Shown piece after piece: positions 18,162-25,821 of a DNA stretch of 41,711 nt. The position numbers were made by a program, and so were the translations under genes. Position 1 is the stretch's first letter. Every line of letters begins with the position of its first letter. The stretch lies in assembly GCF_944325745.1 (NCBI RefSeq), contig NZ_CALVBG010000003.1, positions 1 through 41,711 on the forward strand, in the 5' to 3' direction. The notes beneath the pieces are model-generated. The model saw only the letters and a program-made list of their open reading frames with translations, was not told the DNA's origin and did no database searches. The DNA comes from an uncultured Faecalicoccus sp. (lineage in GTDB: Bacteria > Bacillota_I > Bacilli_A > Erysipelotrichales > Erysipelotrichaceae).

Positions 18162-19463
18162 TTAACATCTTTTCAATATTTTTACAAGTAGTCTAAGACC
18201 TTCAATCAATTCATTTTGCCCCATATAAGCAAAAGATAGCGATAAAGTATGATCGACCAGAGGATCTAATGCGATTCCCTGTTGAAAACTGGCTTCCATC
18301 AATTGGTTTGGATCGATGTGCGGTAGATCAATGCAGTAACAAAAATAAACCTCTTTAAAAATCAAATTCGGAAAATGATCTTCTAGTATGGTTCGAGTAA
18401 TTTGATCTTTTATGGCATACTCTTTTTTTAATTTCCGCAAGTGCTTCTCCATATGACCATCTTCCATATAACGAGCTAGCGCAAGCTGTTCAAACTTCGA
18501 TGAAGTGGGTCCAAACTTGTCTTTATGATTCAGATATCTTTGCAGATACTCTGGATTCAAGACCATATAACTTAAACGCAATGAAGGCAAAAGCAAGCGC
18601 GAAAAAGATCCAAAATAAATAACGTTATCATATGGACTGGCACCTTGTAAGGAGTGTCTTGGCTTCGATCGATAATTCAATTCTCCATTATAATCATCTT
18701 CTAGGATCAAGAAATGGTTACGATGAGAAACATCAATCAGCGCATCTCGAGTCTTTCGATCAAGATACCTGAAATCCGATCCGAAACAAGAGCTGTTGAT
18801 ATAGAATATATCGATCGAGCTAGAATCCAAATCTTTGATCAAAGTTTCAGAATCAAATTGAACACACGAAAAGCCAAAGGAGCGTAAAACATAGAGAACC
18901 TGGCTGTCGACATGTTTTTCCATACCAAACGTATATGTTTTCGGACATAACGAACAAAATTGATACAGAAGAGTTTGAAAACTGGAACCCACTAAAATAG
19001 ATTTCTCTGTTGTGAGCACCCCGCGATGGTGATAAGCATATTCACTTAAGGCCAAGCGCAATCTTTTTTCACCTTGTGCATCTCCATAAGTAGCCATGGC
19101 TTTTGAATCCTGGAACACTTCTTTCATATATCGTTTCCAGATTTTAAGATCAAAAGCTTCCAAACTGACAGAATTTAAACGGAAATCATACCGGATCCAA
19201 GAGTCTTCTTTCTGGTTTGTCGCCGTCTGCACTTGATGATGTTTAAGATGCTGCGGCAAAATATCGACTACATAGCCTTTCTGCGGCAAGCTCTTGATAT
19301 ACCCATCTAAGATAAGACGATCATAGGCATGTTCAATTGTCGTCTTCGACACCCCGAATAAAAGCGTCGATTGCCGAATGCTGGGCAAAGTCTCTCCTCG
19401 TTTCAGATGTCCTTCCAAAATATCTTGTTTCAATTTTTCACTGACGATTTCATACTTCTTCAT
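18162..19463 (-). CDS. MocR/PdxR-like regulator (GntR HTH + aminotransferase fold), probably PLP-blind
   Basis: A 433-residue fusion of an N-terminal GntR winged helix (residues 1-68, LPSIRQSTLLFGVSKTTIEHAYDRL) with a fold-type I aminotransferase-like domain. MocR proteins sense pyridoxal phosphate through a lysine in an FSK motif; here that segment reads FGSFSRLLLPSLRLSY, so Arg289 replaces the lysine. The usual PSHQ.P.G motif is also replaced (NSSCFGSDFRYL). EDDYNGEL is kept. Loss of the Schiff-base lysine argues against covalent PLP binding. It is divergent from an ECF S component across 87 bases with direct repeats, so control of that transporter is likely. Confidence 0.88.
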   Translation of the reverse strand: MKKYEIVSEKLKQDILEGHLKRGETLPSIRQSTLLFGVSKTTIEHAYDRLILDGYIKSLPQKGYVVDILPQHLKHHQVQTATNQKEDSWIRYDFRLNSVSLEAFDLKIWKRYMKEVFQDSKAMATYGDAQGEKRLRLALSEYAYHHRGVLTTEKSILVGSSFQTLLYQFCSLCPKTYTFGMEKHVDSQVLYVLRSFGFSCVQFDSETLIKDLDSSSIDIFYINSSCFGSDFRYLDRKTRDALIDVSHRNHFLILEDDYNGELNYRSKPRHSLQGASPYDNVIYFGSFSRLLLPSLRLSYMVLNPEYLQRYLNHKDKFGPTSSKFEQLALARYMEDGHMEKHLRKLKKEYAIKDQITRTILEDHFPNLIFKEVYFCYCIDLPHIDPNQLMEASFQQGIALDPLVDHTLSLSFAYMGQNELIEGLRLLVKILKRC

Positions 19464-19489
19464 AATCTGTCCTCTTAAAAAATATCATA

Positions 19490-19524
19490 ATTGTATATTT
19501 TATTAAAGACACTTATTGTTTATT
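19490..19524. promoter_or_regulatory. Direct-repeat operator candidate for the MocR protein
   Basis: ATTGTATATT (19490-19499) and ATTGTTTATT (19515-19524) match at nine of ten positions and start 25 bases apart. They lie between the divergent MocR and ECF genes. MocR regulators such as GabR and PdxR bind spaced direct repeats, so this is the best operator candidate. A weak plus-strand promoter, TTGTAT-17-TATTGT (19491-19519), overlaps it. Confidence 0.45.
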
Positions 19525-19550
19525 CTAATGACAAGGAACGAGGAATGTCT

Positions 19551-20051
19551 ATGAATGAACAACAAAAACTTAAGCAGCTAGTTTTTTCCAGTCTGGGAAT
19601 TGCGATTGTCTTTGTCGCAACCATCTTTATACGAATTCCCAATACGATCCATGGATACATCGATCTTGGGGACGGCTTTATTTTATTGTTTGCAAGTATC
19701 TTAAATCCGGTCTTTGCGTTTTTAGTCGGAGGATTAGGCAGTGGTCTGGCTGACATCGCCGGGGGCTATGGATTTTACTTTTTCTTCACACTTTTGATCA
19801 AAGGAATGGAAGGCTTTATGGTTTCATATCTCGTCAGCAAAAGTAAAAAGAACAAAACTCGATTCTTAGCCTATATCCTAGGATCAATCATCATGATCAT
19901 TGGATATCTGATCGCTGATTCCTTCATCAATCAAAGTTTCTGGCTTGGACTGGTTGGTGTGTCCGGCAATCTGTTTCAAGCAGGCGCCGGATTATTGATT
20001 GCCTTGTTTGGTTTTCCCCTTCTGAAAAAGATTCCTTATTTAGATCAATAG
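19551..20051 (+). CDS. ECF transporter S component (riboflavin-type family)
   Basis: Substrate-binding membrane subunit of an energy-coupling factor vitamin transporter, 166 residues with five to six hydrophobic segments. GYIDLGDGFILLFASILNP, GGLGSGLADIAGGYGFYF and LIKGMEGFM match the ECF-ribofla_trS type family. The ATPase and EcfT subunits are not nearby, which is normal for group II systems with a shared energising module. Start 19551 has GAGGA six bases upstream; ATG 19545 with AAGGA is an alternative. Its substrate is unknown; the divergent MocR gene suggests a vitamin B6 compound, by analogy with PdxR-linked S components. No clear terminator follows. Confidence 0.85.
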   Translation: MNEQQKLKQLVFSSLGIAIVFVATIFIRIPNTIHGYIDLGDGFILLFASILNPVFAFLVGGLGSGLADIAGGYGFYFFFTLLIKGMEGFMVSYLVSKSKKNKTRFLAYILGSIIMIIGYLIADSFINQSFWLGLVGVSGNLFQAGAGLLIALFGFPLLKKIPYLDQ

Positions 20052-20102
20052 AAACGATCCCTGCGTTTTTTTCAAAGTTTGATTAGGTTTTCAAAAAAGG
20101 TG

Positions 20103-20131
20103 TTGATTTCTAATTTTGAATTCGCTATAAT
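20103..20131 (+). promoter_or_regulatory. Promoter for tRNA-Leu
   Basis: TTGATT (20103-20108), 17-base spacer, TATAAT (20126-20131), placing transcription start a few bases before the tRNA at 20142. Confidence 0.8.
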
Positions 20132-20141
20132 AACAAAGCAT

Positions 20142-20228
20142 CCCCGGGTGGTGAAATTGGTAGACGCAGTGGACTCAAAATCCACCGGTAGCGATACCGT
20201 GCCAGTTCGAGTCTGGCCTCGGGGACCA
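20142..20228 (+). tRNA. tRNA-Leu (anticodon CAA)
   Basis: An 87-base class II tRNA. The acceptor stem is CCCCGGG/CTCGGGG. The anticodon stem GTGGA/TCCAC encloses the loop CTCAAAA, giving anticodon CAA for UUG codons. There is a long variable arm (CGGTAGCGATACCG) and a T-arm GCCAG-TTCGAGT-CTGGC. CCA is encoded (20226-20228). It has its own promoter and terminator. Confidence 0.97.
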
Positions 20229-20238
20229 TTGATTATTC

Positions 20239-20262
20239 CCACAGCATGGCTGTGGTTTTTTT
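20239..20262 (+). terminator. Intrinsic terminator after tRNA-Leu
   Basis: CCACAGC-ATG-GCTGTGG followed by seven Ts, ten bases after the tRNA 3' end. Confidence 0.9.
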
Positions 20263-20310
20263 ATATCAGCGTGAATGAGAAAGGAACTAGGAATTCATTT
20301 TGGATTCGAC

Positions 20311-20316
20311 TATAAT
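20311..20316 (+). promoter_or_regulatory. -10 box abutting the mnmA start
   Basis: TATAAT ends six bases before the mnmA ATG, which places the expected transcription start at or next to the initiation codon. No convincing -35 and no Shine-Dalgarno sequence is visible, so a leaderless mRNA is possible. Confidence 0.4.
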
Positions 20317-20322
20317 GAAAAT

Positions 20323-21492
20323 ATGAAAAAAGTGCTTGTAGGACTCAGCGGCGGAGTCGATTCGGCAGTAGCCGCCTATTTATTAAAAGAACAAGGATAT
20401 GATGTCACCTGTTGTTTTATGAGAAACTGGGATTCCTTTGCGAATAACGATATCGAAGGAAATCCAACGATCCAAGATGACATCTGTCCGCAAGAACAAG
20501 ATTATCTCGATGCCAAAGCGGTAGCGGATCATTTGGGACTCGAATTACAAAGAGTGGATTTCATTCAAGAGTATTGGAATGACGTTTTTATGACCTTTTT
20601 AAATGAATATGAAAAAGGTAGAACTCCAAACCCTGATATTTTGTGCAACAAATATATTAAATTTGATGCCTTTTTTGAATATGCCATGAAAAATGGTTTT
20701 GATTATGTTGCGACCGGACATTATTGTTCCAATCAAGAAATTGACGGTTTTATGTATTTGACAAAAGCTGCCGATCAGAACAAGGATCAAACTTATTTCC
20801 TCTGTCAAATCAATGAAAGAGCGCTCAAAAAAACTCTTTTCCCGCTAGGAACACTCACAAAACCAGAAGTCAGAGAGATTGCGCAAAAACTTCATTTAGA
20901 CAGTGTTTCATCTAAAAAGGATAGTACGGGGATCTGTTTTATTGGTGAGCGAAATTTTCGTCAATTCTTATCCAATTATCTTCCCAGTCAAGAGGGCGAT
21001 ATCGTCGATATTGATACCGGAAAAAAGATTGCCCGACATGTCGGAGTCCTTTATTATACAATCGGACAGCGAAAAGGCTTAAATATCGATCACGAAAAAG
21101 GACCTTGGTTTGTTTGCGGCAAAGATGTAAAAAAGAATATCTTGTTTGTTTGCCGCGTCGATCACAAGGAATGGCTTTATTCAAATTCTTGTTTGGTAAA
21201 AGGAATCAACTGGCTCGTACCAGATCCTGATCAAATCGCAACATCCTTAGGATGTAAATTTCGATATCGACAGCCCGATCAGCCTGTCCAGATCCAGTTG
21301 GTTTCAAAAGACAGCGTCTTAGTGACTTATCCTCAAAAAATCGCCTCTGTTACAGTAGGTCAAGAAGCGGTTTTCTATGACCATCAAATCTGTCTGGGGG
21401 GCGGTGTCATTGAAGAAGTTTACATCGATGACGAAGATTTAAACTCGAAGATCTTGAAAACCTATCAGGAGAAACAATTTGGAAACGATTAA
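20323..21492 (+). CDS. mnmA: tRNA-specific 2-thiouridylase MnmA
   Basis: Thiolates U34 of tRNA-Lys, -Glu and -Gln, using sulfur relayed from a cysteine desulfurase. It has 389 residues. The start MKKVLVGLSGGVDS at 20323 fits the family, with the PP-loop SGGVDS at residues 9-14. The first catalytic Cys is in NPDILCNKYIKF and the second in STGICFIGERNFRQFL. YTIGQRKGLNI and the C-terminal barrel follow. There is no Shine-Dalgarno sequence before this ATG. The last 14 bases overlap recD2. Confidence 0.96.
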   Translation: MKKVLVGLSGGVDSAVAAYLLKEQGYDVTCCFMRNWDSFANNDIEGNPTIQDDICPQEQDYLDAKAVADHLGLELQRVDFIQEYWNDVFMTFLNEYEKGRTPNPDILCNKYIKFDAFFEYAMKNGFDYVATGHYCSNQEIDGFMYLTKAADQNKDQTYFLCQINERALKKTLFPLGTLTKPEVREIAQKLHLDSVSSKKDSTGICFIGERNFRQFLSNYLPSQEGDIVDIDTGKKIARHVGVLYYTIGQRKGLNIDHEKGPWFVCGKDVKKNILFVCRVDHKEWLYSNSCLVKGINWLVPDPDQIATSLGCKFRYRQPDQPVQIQLVSKDSVLVTYPQKIASVTVGQEAVFYDHQICLGGGVIEEVYIDDEDLNSKILKTYQEKQFGND

Positions 21493-23611
21493 GATCAAAG
21501 CATTATTAGAACACATCATTTTTCAAAACGAACAAACTCACTATGTGGTGGGTTCTTTTTCTGAGACCGAAACCTACCACTATTTTGTAGCTGCCGGGAC
21601 TTTAATGGACCCTTTAGAAGATCAAGAATATGAACTTGCTGGACAATATACAAACCATCCAAAATACGGACTACAATTTCAAATTCAAAATGCGATCAAA
21701 ATGCTTCCCAAATTTAAAGATTCAATCATTCGGTTTTTAAGCAGCGCTGATTTTCCGACCATAGGAACAAAAACCGCCCAGCTGATCTACGATACTTTGG
21801 GTGAAGATTGTCTGGATATCATCAAAGAAAGTCCGGAAAGGCTCGACGAAGTACCGGGATTAAACAAGAAGAAGAAACAAATCTTAAGAGATGGAATCCA
21901 AGCCTTTGATCAACATAGCGACTTTTTTTATCAATGCATGGAATACGGTCTTGACCAAAATAAGATCCTCTTATTGGAACAAAACTATGCAGATCCGCAA
22001 AAAGTCCTACAAGAGGATTGTTTCAGACCTTACTATGAGATCTATGGATTTGGTTACCGATCTGCTTTAAAATTGGCAAACGGTCTCCAGCTGCAGCCAA
22101 CCGACCGTCGCCGATTTGATGCGTTTATTTACGAAACGTTACGTCAATTGACCATGGCTAGCGGAAACACTTTTATCCATTTTGTTACTTTGGCCAACCA
22201 ATGTTCGGCTTATTCGACGCAAGTTCTAGAAGAAAGTTTGGAACGTTTGAAAAATATCTCTAATTTTGAACTTGTAGAAGATCGAATCTATGTATTTGGT
22301 CTATATCAGGAAGAAAAAGAAATTGCTCGTCTCTTAAAAGAACATCAATTCCCTGTAGAAACCATCCAGGAACAGGATTTGTCCCATGAGCTCGATCAAG
22401 TAGAATTTCGCTTTGGAATCACTTATGATACCCAGCAGAAAAATGCGATCGAAACATTTTTTAAGTCCAGCATCAGTCTTCTCAACGGCGGACCAGGAAC
22501 CGGGAAAACGACAACCGTAAAAGCAATCTTGGAACTGATTCGAACCTTCTATGCGAATGCAAATATCCAGCTTTGTGCCCCGACTGGCCGTGCCAGCAAA
22601 CGATTGAGCGACCTGTCCTATGGTGACAGTAAGACAATTCATTCTTTGCTGAAATGGAATAAAGAAGATAATACATTTGGAAAAAATGAAGACGAACTTC
22701 TCGATATCGATTTCTTGATCGTCGATGAGTTTAGTATGGTCGATACCCATCTGTTCTGCAGTTTATTAAAAGCTTTACCTTGTAAAACACGAATTTTACT
22801 GATTGGCGATGAGGACCAGCTGGAAAGCGTTGGCCCGGGAAAAGTATTTCAAGACTTGATTGAAACAAAGATCTTCCCGATCACACATCTGGAAAAAATC
22901 TTCCGCCAAAAGAATGGTTCCGGAATCGTCACACTCGCAAGAGAGATCCGTAAAGAAGAAGCGTGTCATTATCAGGATGGTGTGTCTTTCGTAGAAAAAG
23001 AAACCATAGATATTCTTCCTGAATTACAGAAGATCACGGCCGATCTCGATGTTGATCGTTTTCAAGTTCTCTCTTGTATGTATAAGGGTTCCATCGGGAT
23101 CGATGCGATCAATCAAACTTTACAGGAACAGTTCAATCCCTTTGATTCCGAAAAACATGAGATCAAAGTAGGAACAACGATCTTTCGTGAAGAAGATAAA
23201 GTGATGTTGTTGAAAAACCTTCCGGAAGAAGATGTCTATAATGGCGATATAGGGAGCATCATCGAAATCAAATCAGGAAAAAATGAGAAGTGCATCTCCG
23301 TCGATTTCGGAAATCGAATTGTTGATTTTACCACCGACTTTTTGTATTACTTAAAACATGCGTATTGTATTAGCGTACATAAATCACAAGGAAGTGAATA
23401 CGATACTGTCATCGTTGTGGTCGATCGTACAAATATCCATATGTTGAATAAACGCTTATTATATACCGCTATTTCTCGAGCAAAAAAATGTCTTTACATC
23501 CTCGGACAAAAATTTGTTTTCGAAAAACAGATCCGTTTAAAAGAAAGACGTATACGACAAACGACCTTGCAGGCACAGATCCTGGATATCCAAAAGACAA
23601 AGAACTCTTGA
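21479..23611 (+). CDS. recD2: RecD2-type ATP-dependent DNA helicase
   Basis: A 5'-3' superfamily 1B helicase acting in DNA repair and replication-fork maintenance without RecBC, 710 residues. It begins at TTG (21479) with AGGAG seven bases upstream. The N-terminal OB-like region and helix-hairpin-helix repeats (ADFPTIGTKTAQLI, LDEVPGLNKKKKQIL) mark RecD2 rather than RecD. The helicase core shows Walker A GGPGTGKTTT, DEFSMVD, IGDEDQLESVGPGKVF, and C-terminal AYCISVHKSQGSEYDTV and LYTAISRAKK. The overlap with mnmA suggests translational coupling. Confidence 0.96.
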   Translation: METIKIKALLEHIIFQNEQTHYVVGSFSETETYHYFVAAGTLMDPLEDQEYELAGQYTNHPKYGLQFQIQNAIKMLPKFKDSIIRFLSSADFPTIGTKTAQLIYDTLGEDCLDIIKESPERLDEVPGLNKKKKQILRDGIQAFDQHSDFFYQCMEYGLDQNKILLLEQNYADPQKVLQEDCFRPYYEIYGFGYRSALKLANGLQLQPTDRRRFDAFIYETLRQLTMASGNTFIHFVTLANQCSAYSTQVLEESLERLKNISNFELVEDRIYVFGLYQEEKEIARLLKEHQFPVETIQEQDLSHELDQVEFRFGITYDTQQKNAIETFFKSSISLLNGGPGTGKTTTVKAILELIRTFYANANIQLCAPTGRASKRLSDLSYGDSKTIHSLLKWNKEDNTFGKNEDELLDIDFLIVDEFSMVDTHLFCSLLKALPCKTRILLIGDEDQLESVGPGKVFQDLIETKIFPITHLEKIFRQKNGSGIVTLAREIRKEEACHYQDGVSFVEKETIDILPELQKITADLDVDRFQVLSCMYKGSIGIDAINQTLQEQFNPFDSEKHEIKVGTTIFREEDKVMLLKNLPEEDVYNGDIGSIIEIKSGKNEKCISVDFGNRIVDFTTDFLYYLKHAYCISVHKSQGSEYDTVIVVVDRTNIHMLNKRLLYTAISRAKKCLYILGQKFVFEKQIRLKERRIRQTTLQAQILDIQKTKNS

Positions 23612-23634
23612 TTTATGATCAAGAGCTCTTTTTT
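23605..23634. terminator. Convergent terminator between recD2 and DUF956 gene
   Basis: Stem CTCTTGAT (23605-23612) with ATCAAGAG (23618-23625), extended by an imperfect GAgCTC pairing, then six Ts on the plus strand. The recD2 stop is in the left arm and the DUF956 stop in the right arm. The minus-strand U-run is weaker. Confidence 0.8.
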
Positions 23635-24002
23635 CGCTTGAAAAGATTTAAGATTCCACGTTTTAAGACTGCAAAAAAACCTAAAGATCGAAGCATCTTT
23701 TCAGGAGAGATATATTTCTGGATTGTCCGTAACAGTTCTTTATTTCGTTTGCCGGCAGAAAAAGAAAAGTGTCCAGATTCATAGGTAAATATGGCAAAAC
23801 GGTTGATCCACCGATTAAAATATACGGAGGCTGCAATATAATCGATTTGATTCCAAGGGATTTGTATAAAATCCTCCACTTTACGATCATTGTAGTACTC
23901 AAATGCCTGATCACCAATCATAATTTTCCCGGTACTGGTTAAACCTAGATAAGAAGTCCCTTTTACTGTGAGATCCACTTTTGTATTCATCGATTGAACC
24001 AT
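23619..24002 (-). CDS. manO: DUF956 family protein (ManO-like)
   Basis: A 127-residue soluble protein of the DUF956/ManO family, which is found almost only beside mannose-class PTS operons and is thought to adjust their expression or activity. The start at 24002 has AGGAGG six bases upstream. VDLTVKGTSYLGLTSTGKIMIGDQAFEYY and the Ser/Gly segment ESGHFSFSAGKRNKEL are family-like, and the C-terminus is basic. It is separated from the IID gene by an intrinsic terminator, so it is probably made by partial readthrough. The biochemical role is not known. Confidence 0.88.
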   Translation of the reverse strand: MVQSMNTKVDLTVKGTSYLGLTSTGKIMIGDQAFEYYNDRKVEDFIQIPWNQIDYIAASVYFNRWINRFAIFTYESGHFSFSAGKRNKELLRTIQKYISPEKMLRSLGFFAVLKRGILNLFKRKKSS

Positions 24003-24016
24003 ACAAATCCTCCTTT

Positions 24017-24046
24017 AAAAAAGGAACCTGTATGTCCACAGGTTCC
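24017..24046 (-). terminator. Terminator/attenuator between PTS IID and DUF956 gene
   Basis: Minus-strand perfect 9-bp stem GGAACCTGT/ACAGGTTCC with a six-base loop, followed by six Us and then directly by the AAAGGAGG of the next gene. It would set a lower dose of the DUF956 protein relative to the permease. Confidence 0.9.
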
Positions 24047-24057
24047 GATGATCGATC

Positions 24058-24969
24058 TTACATAATGTTCAATAAAACACCAACGATACCTACGATAAAC
24101 AATCCGATAATGATAACAATTGGCGAAACATTCTTCTTGAGTAACCAGCAAATAAATAAAGTCAAACATACCGCAAGAAGACCCGGAATCAAAGAATCCA
24201 AGTTTGCCTGTAAGGAAGTGCTCGTTGTGTCATAAAGGAACATTCCGCTATCGTATTGTTGTAAAATGGATTTCAAGGCTTCCCCTGTTCCGTCAAACTT
24301 ACTAAAATCGATAATGTTTACAGCATCATTTTCAACGGTAGATACAATCGGTGTCAAACTGATGCTCACCCAACGCTGGACCAAAGCACCGATGATGAAC
24401 ATCCCTAAGATGCTGGCACCTTGAGTGATTTTTCCTAGTAAACCGCCAGAAAGGTCGTTTGTAATAGAAGTTCCCACTTTATATCCAAATTCTTGTGTGT
24501 ACCACATAAACGCATAACGGATCACATTCCACAACACAAAGAACAAAATAGGTCCCAAGATATTTCCGCTCATCGCAAACGAAGCACCTAAAGCTCCTAA
24601 GATTGGACGCATCGTAAACCAGAATGCAGGGTCACCGACACCAGCCAAAGGCCCCATCATACCAACCTTAACACCTTGAATTGCGACATCATCGATCTGG
24701 GCTCCGTTAGCACGTTCCTCTTCCATAGCAAGAGTAACACCCATAACGGGAGAAGAAACATAAGGATGTGTATTATAGAACTCCATATGACGTTTTAATG
24801 CGGCGATTTGATCCTCTTTATTCGAATAAAGCTTTTTAATAGCCGGAATGATGGAATAGCACCAGCCTCCATTCTGCATACGTTCATAGTTCCAAGATCC
24901 TTGAAGGAACTGATGACGCCAACAAACTTTCATACGATCTTTTTTAGATAATGTGATTTTTTCAGCCAT
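24058..24969 (-). CDS. manZ: PTS mannose-family IID component
   Basis: One of the two membrane subunits of a mannose-class phosphotransferase permease, 303 residues. The N-terminal KITLSKKDRMKVCWRHQFLQGSWNYERMQNGGWCYSIIPAI is the typical IID start. MGVTLAMEEERANG, KVGMMGPLAGVGDPAFW and a C-terminal hydrophobic helix follow. It has AGGAGG upstream and lies 20 bases after the IIC gene. The sugar could be mannose, glucose, fructose or an amino sugar; sequence alone cannot decide. Confidence 0.95.
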   Translation of the reverse strand: MAEKITLSKKDRMKVCWRHQFLQGSWNYERMQNGGWCYSIIPAIKKLYSNKEDQIAALKRHMEFYNTHPYVSSPVMGVTLAMEEERANGAQIDDVAIQGVKVGMMGPLAGVGDPAFWFTMRPILGALGASFAMSGNILGPILFFVLWNVIRYAFMWYTQEFGYKVGTSITNDLSGGLLGKITQGASILGMFIIGALVQRWVSISLTPIVSTVENDAVNIIDFSKFDGTGEALKSILQQYDSGMFLYDTTSTSLQANLDSLIPGLLAVCLTLFICWLLKKNVSPIVIIIGLFIVGIVGVLLNIM

Positions 24970-24989
24970 ATTCTTTCCTCCTTTAGATC

Positions 24990-25802
24990 CTAATAATCAT
25001 TTAAGATATCTCCTAATGGGTCTCCAGTATTGGATGAACCGCCAGAAGAAGATCCTCCGCTTTCTTTTAAAGTCAGATAGATCAAAGCCAAGGCTACCCC
25101 AATGACACCAAGTCCAATCAAAGTTAATTCATTGATACAAGCCAGCACAAAACCTAAAGCGAAGAATGGCCAAGTTTCTTTTGTTGCCATCATATTGATA
25201 ACCATGGCATAACCAACGGCAGCAACCATACCGCCACCTACGGTCATACCATCTGACAACCACGCAGGCATGGCCTGCAAAGCAGTCGTAACAGCACTGG
25301 AAGGAACAAAACATAAAATAGCTGCCGGGATCGCAATACGAAGTCCTTGCATGGCAATCGCGATGTATTGCCAAATTTCAATCGTTTTAAAGCTTCCCTT
25401 TTCCGCTCCTCCATCCATGATATGAACGATAGGGATTGCCAAAGTACGGCAGATCATCGTTAAGAACAAACCAGCTACAGACAAGGGAACAGCAACTGCG
25501 ATAGAAGTAGAAATCACGCTGTCAACCGCGGTTGATCCATCTAGACCTAATACCATGATGATTGCAGATGCAACTGACGCTAAAGCAGCATCCGGTGCAA
25601 CGGCAGCACCAACGTTGGCCCAACCTAAAGCCATTAACTGTAAACTGCCTGCCAGCATGACACCTTCCGTTAAATGACCGCTGACCAAACCAATCAATGT
25701 ACACGCAACCAGTGGCTGATGGAATTGGAATTCATCCAAAACACCTTCCATACCAGCTAAAAAGGCTACGATCACAATCAATAATACTGTAATAAAACTC
25801 AT
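24990..25802 (-). CDS. manY: PTS mannose/sorbose-family IIC component
   Basis: The sugar-translocating membrane subunit, 270 residues with about seven to eight hydrophobic segments. The start MSFITVLLIVIVAFLAGMEG at 25802 has GGAGG upstream; an open stretch before it overlaps the IIAB gene and lacks a site. MLAGSLQLMALGWANVGAAVAPD and DGMTVGGGMVAAVGYAMV are typical of IIC-man. The C-terminus ends in a Ser/Gly-rich tail (SGGSSSGGSS) followed by an acidic end. It is the second gene of the IIAB-IIC-IID operon. Confidence 0.95.
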   Translation of the reverse strand: MSFITVLLIVIVAFLAGMEGVLDEFQFHQPLVACTLIGLVSGHLTEGVMLAGSLQLMALGWANVGAAVAPDAALASVASAIIMVLGLDGSTAVDSVISTSIAVAVPLSVAGLFLTMICRTLAIPIVHIMDGGAEKGSFKTIEIWQYIAIAMQGLRIAIPAAILCFVPSSAVTTALQAMPAWLSDGMTVGGGMVAAVGYAMVINMMATKETWPFFALGFVLACINELTLIGLGVIGVALALIYLTLKESGGSSSGGSSNTGDPLGDILNDY

Positions 25803-25821
25803 AGTGATCCTCCAAACCCTA

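Noticed and set aside
18145-18200. Promoter for the alaS T-box leader
   Set aside because: TTGAAA and TAACAT are present but 21 bases apart, so no convincing promoter could be assigned.
20079-20315. Plus-strand open frame of 78 codons
   Set aside because: It runs through the tRNA-Leu gene and its terminator and has no ribosome-binding site.
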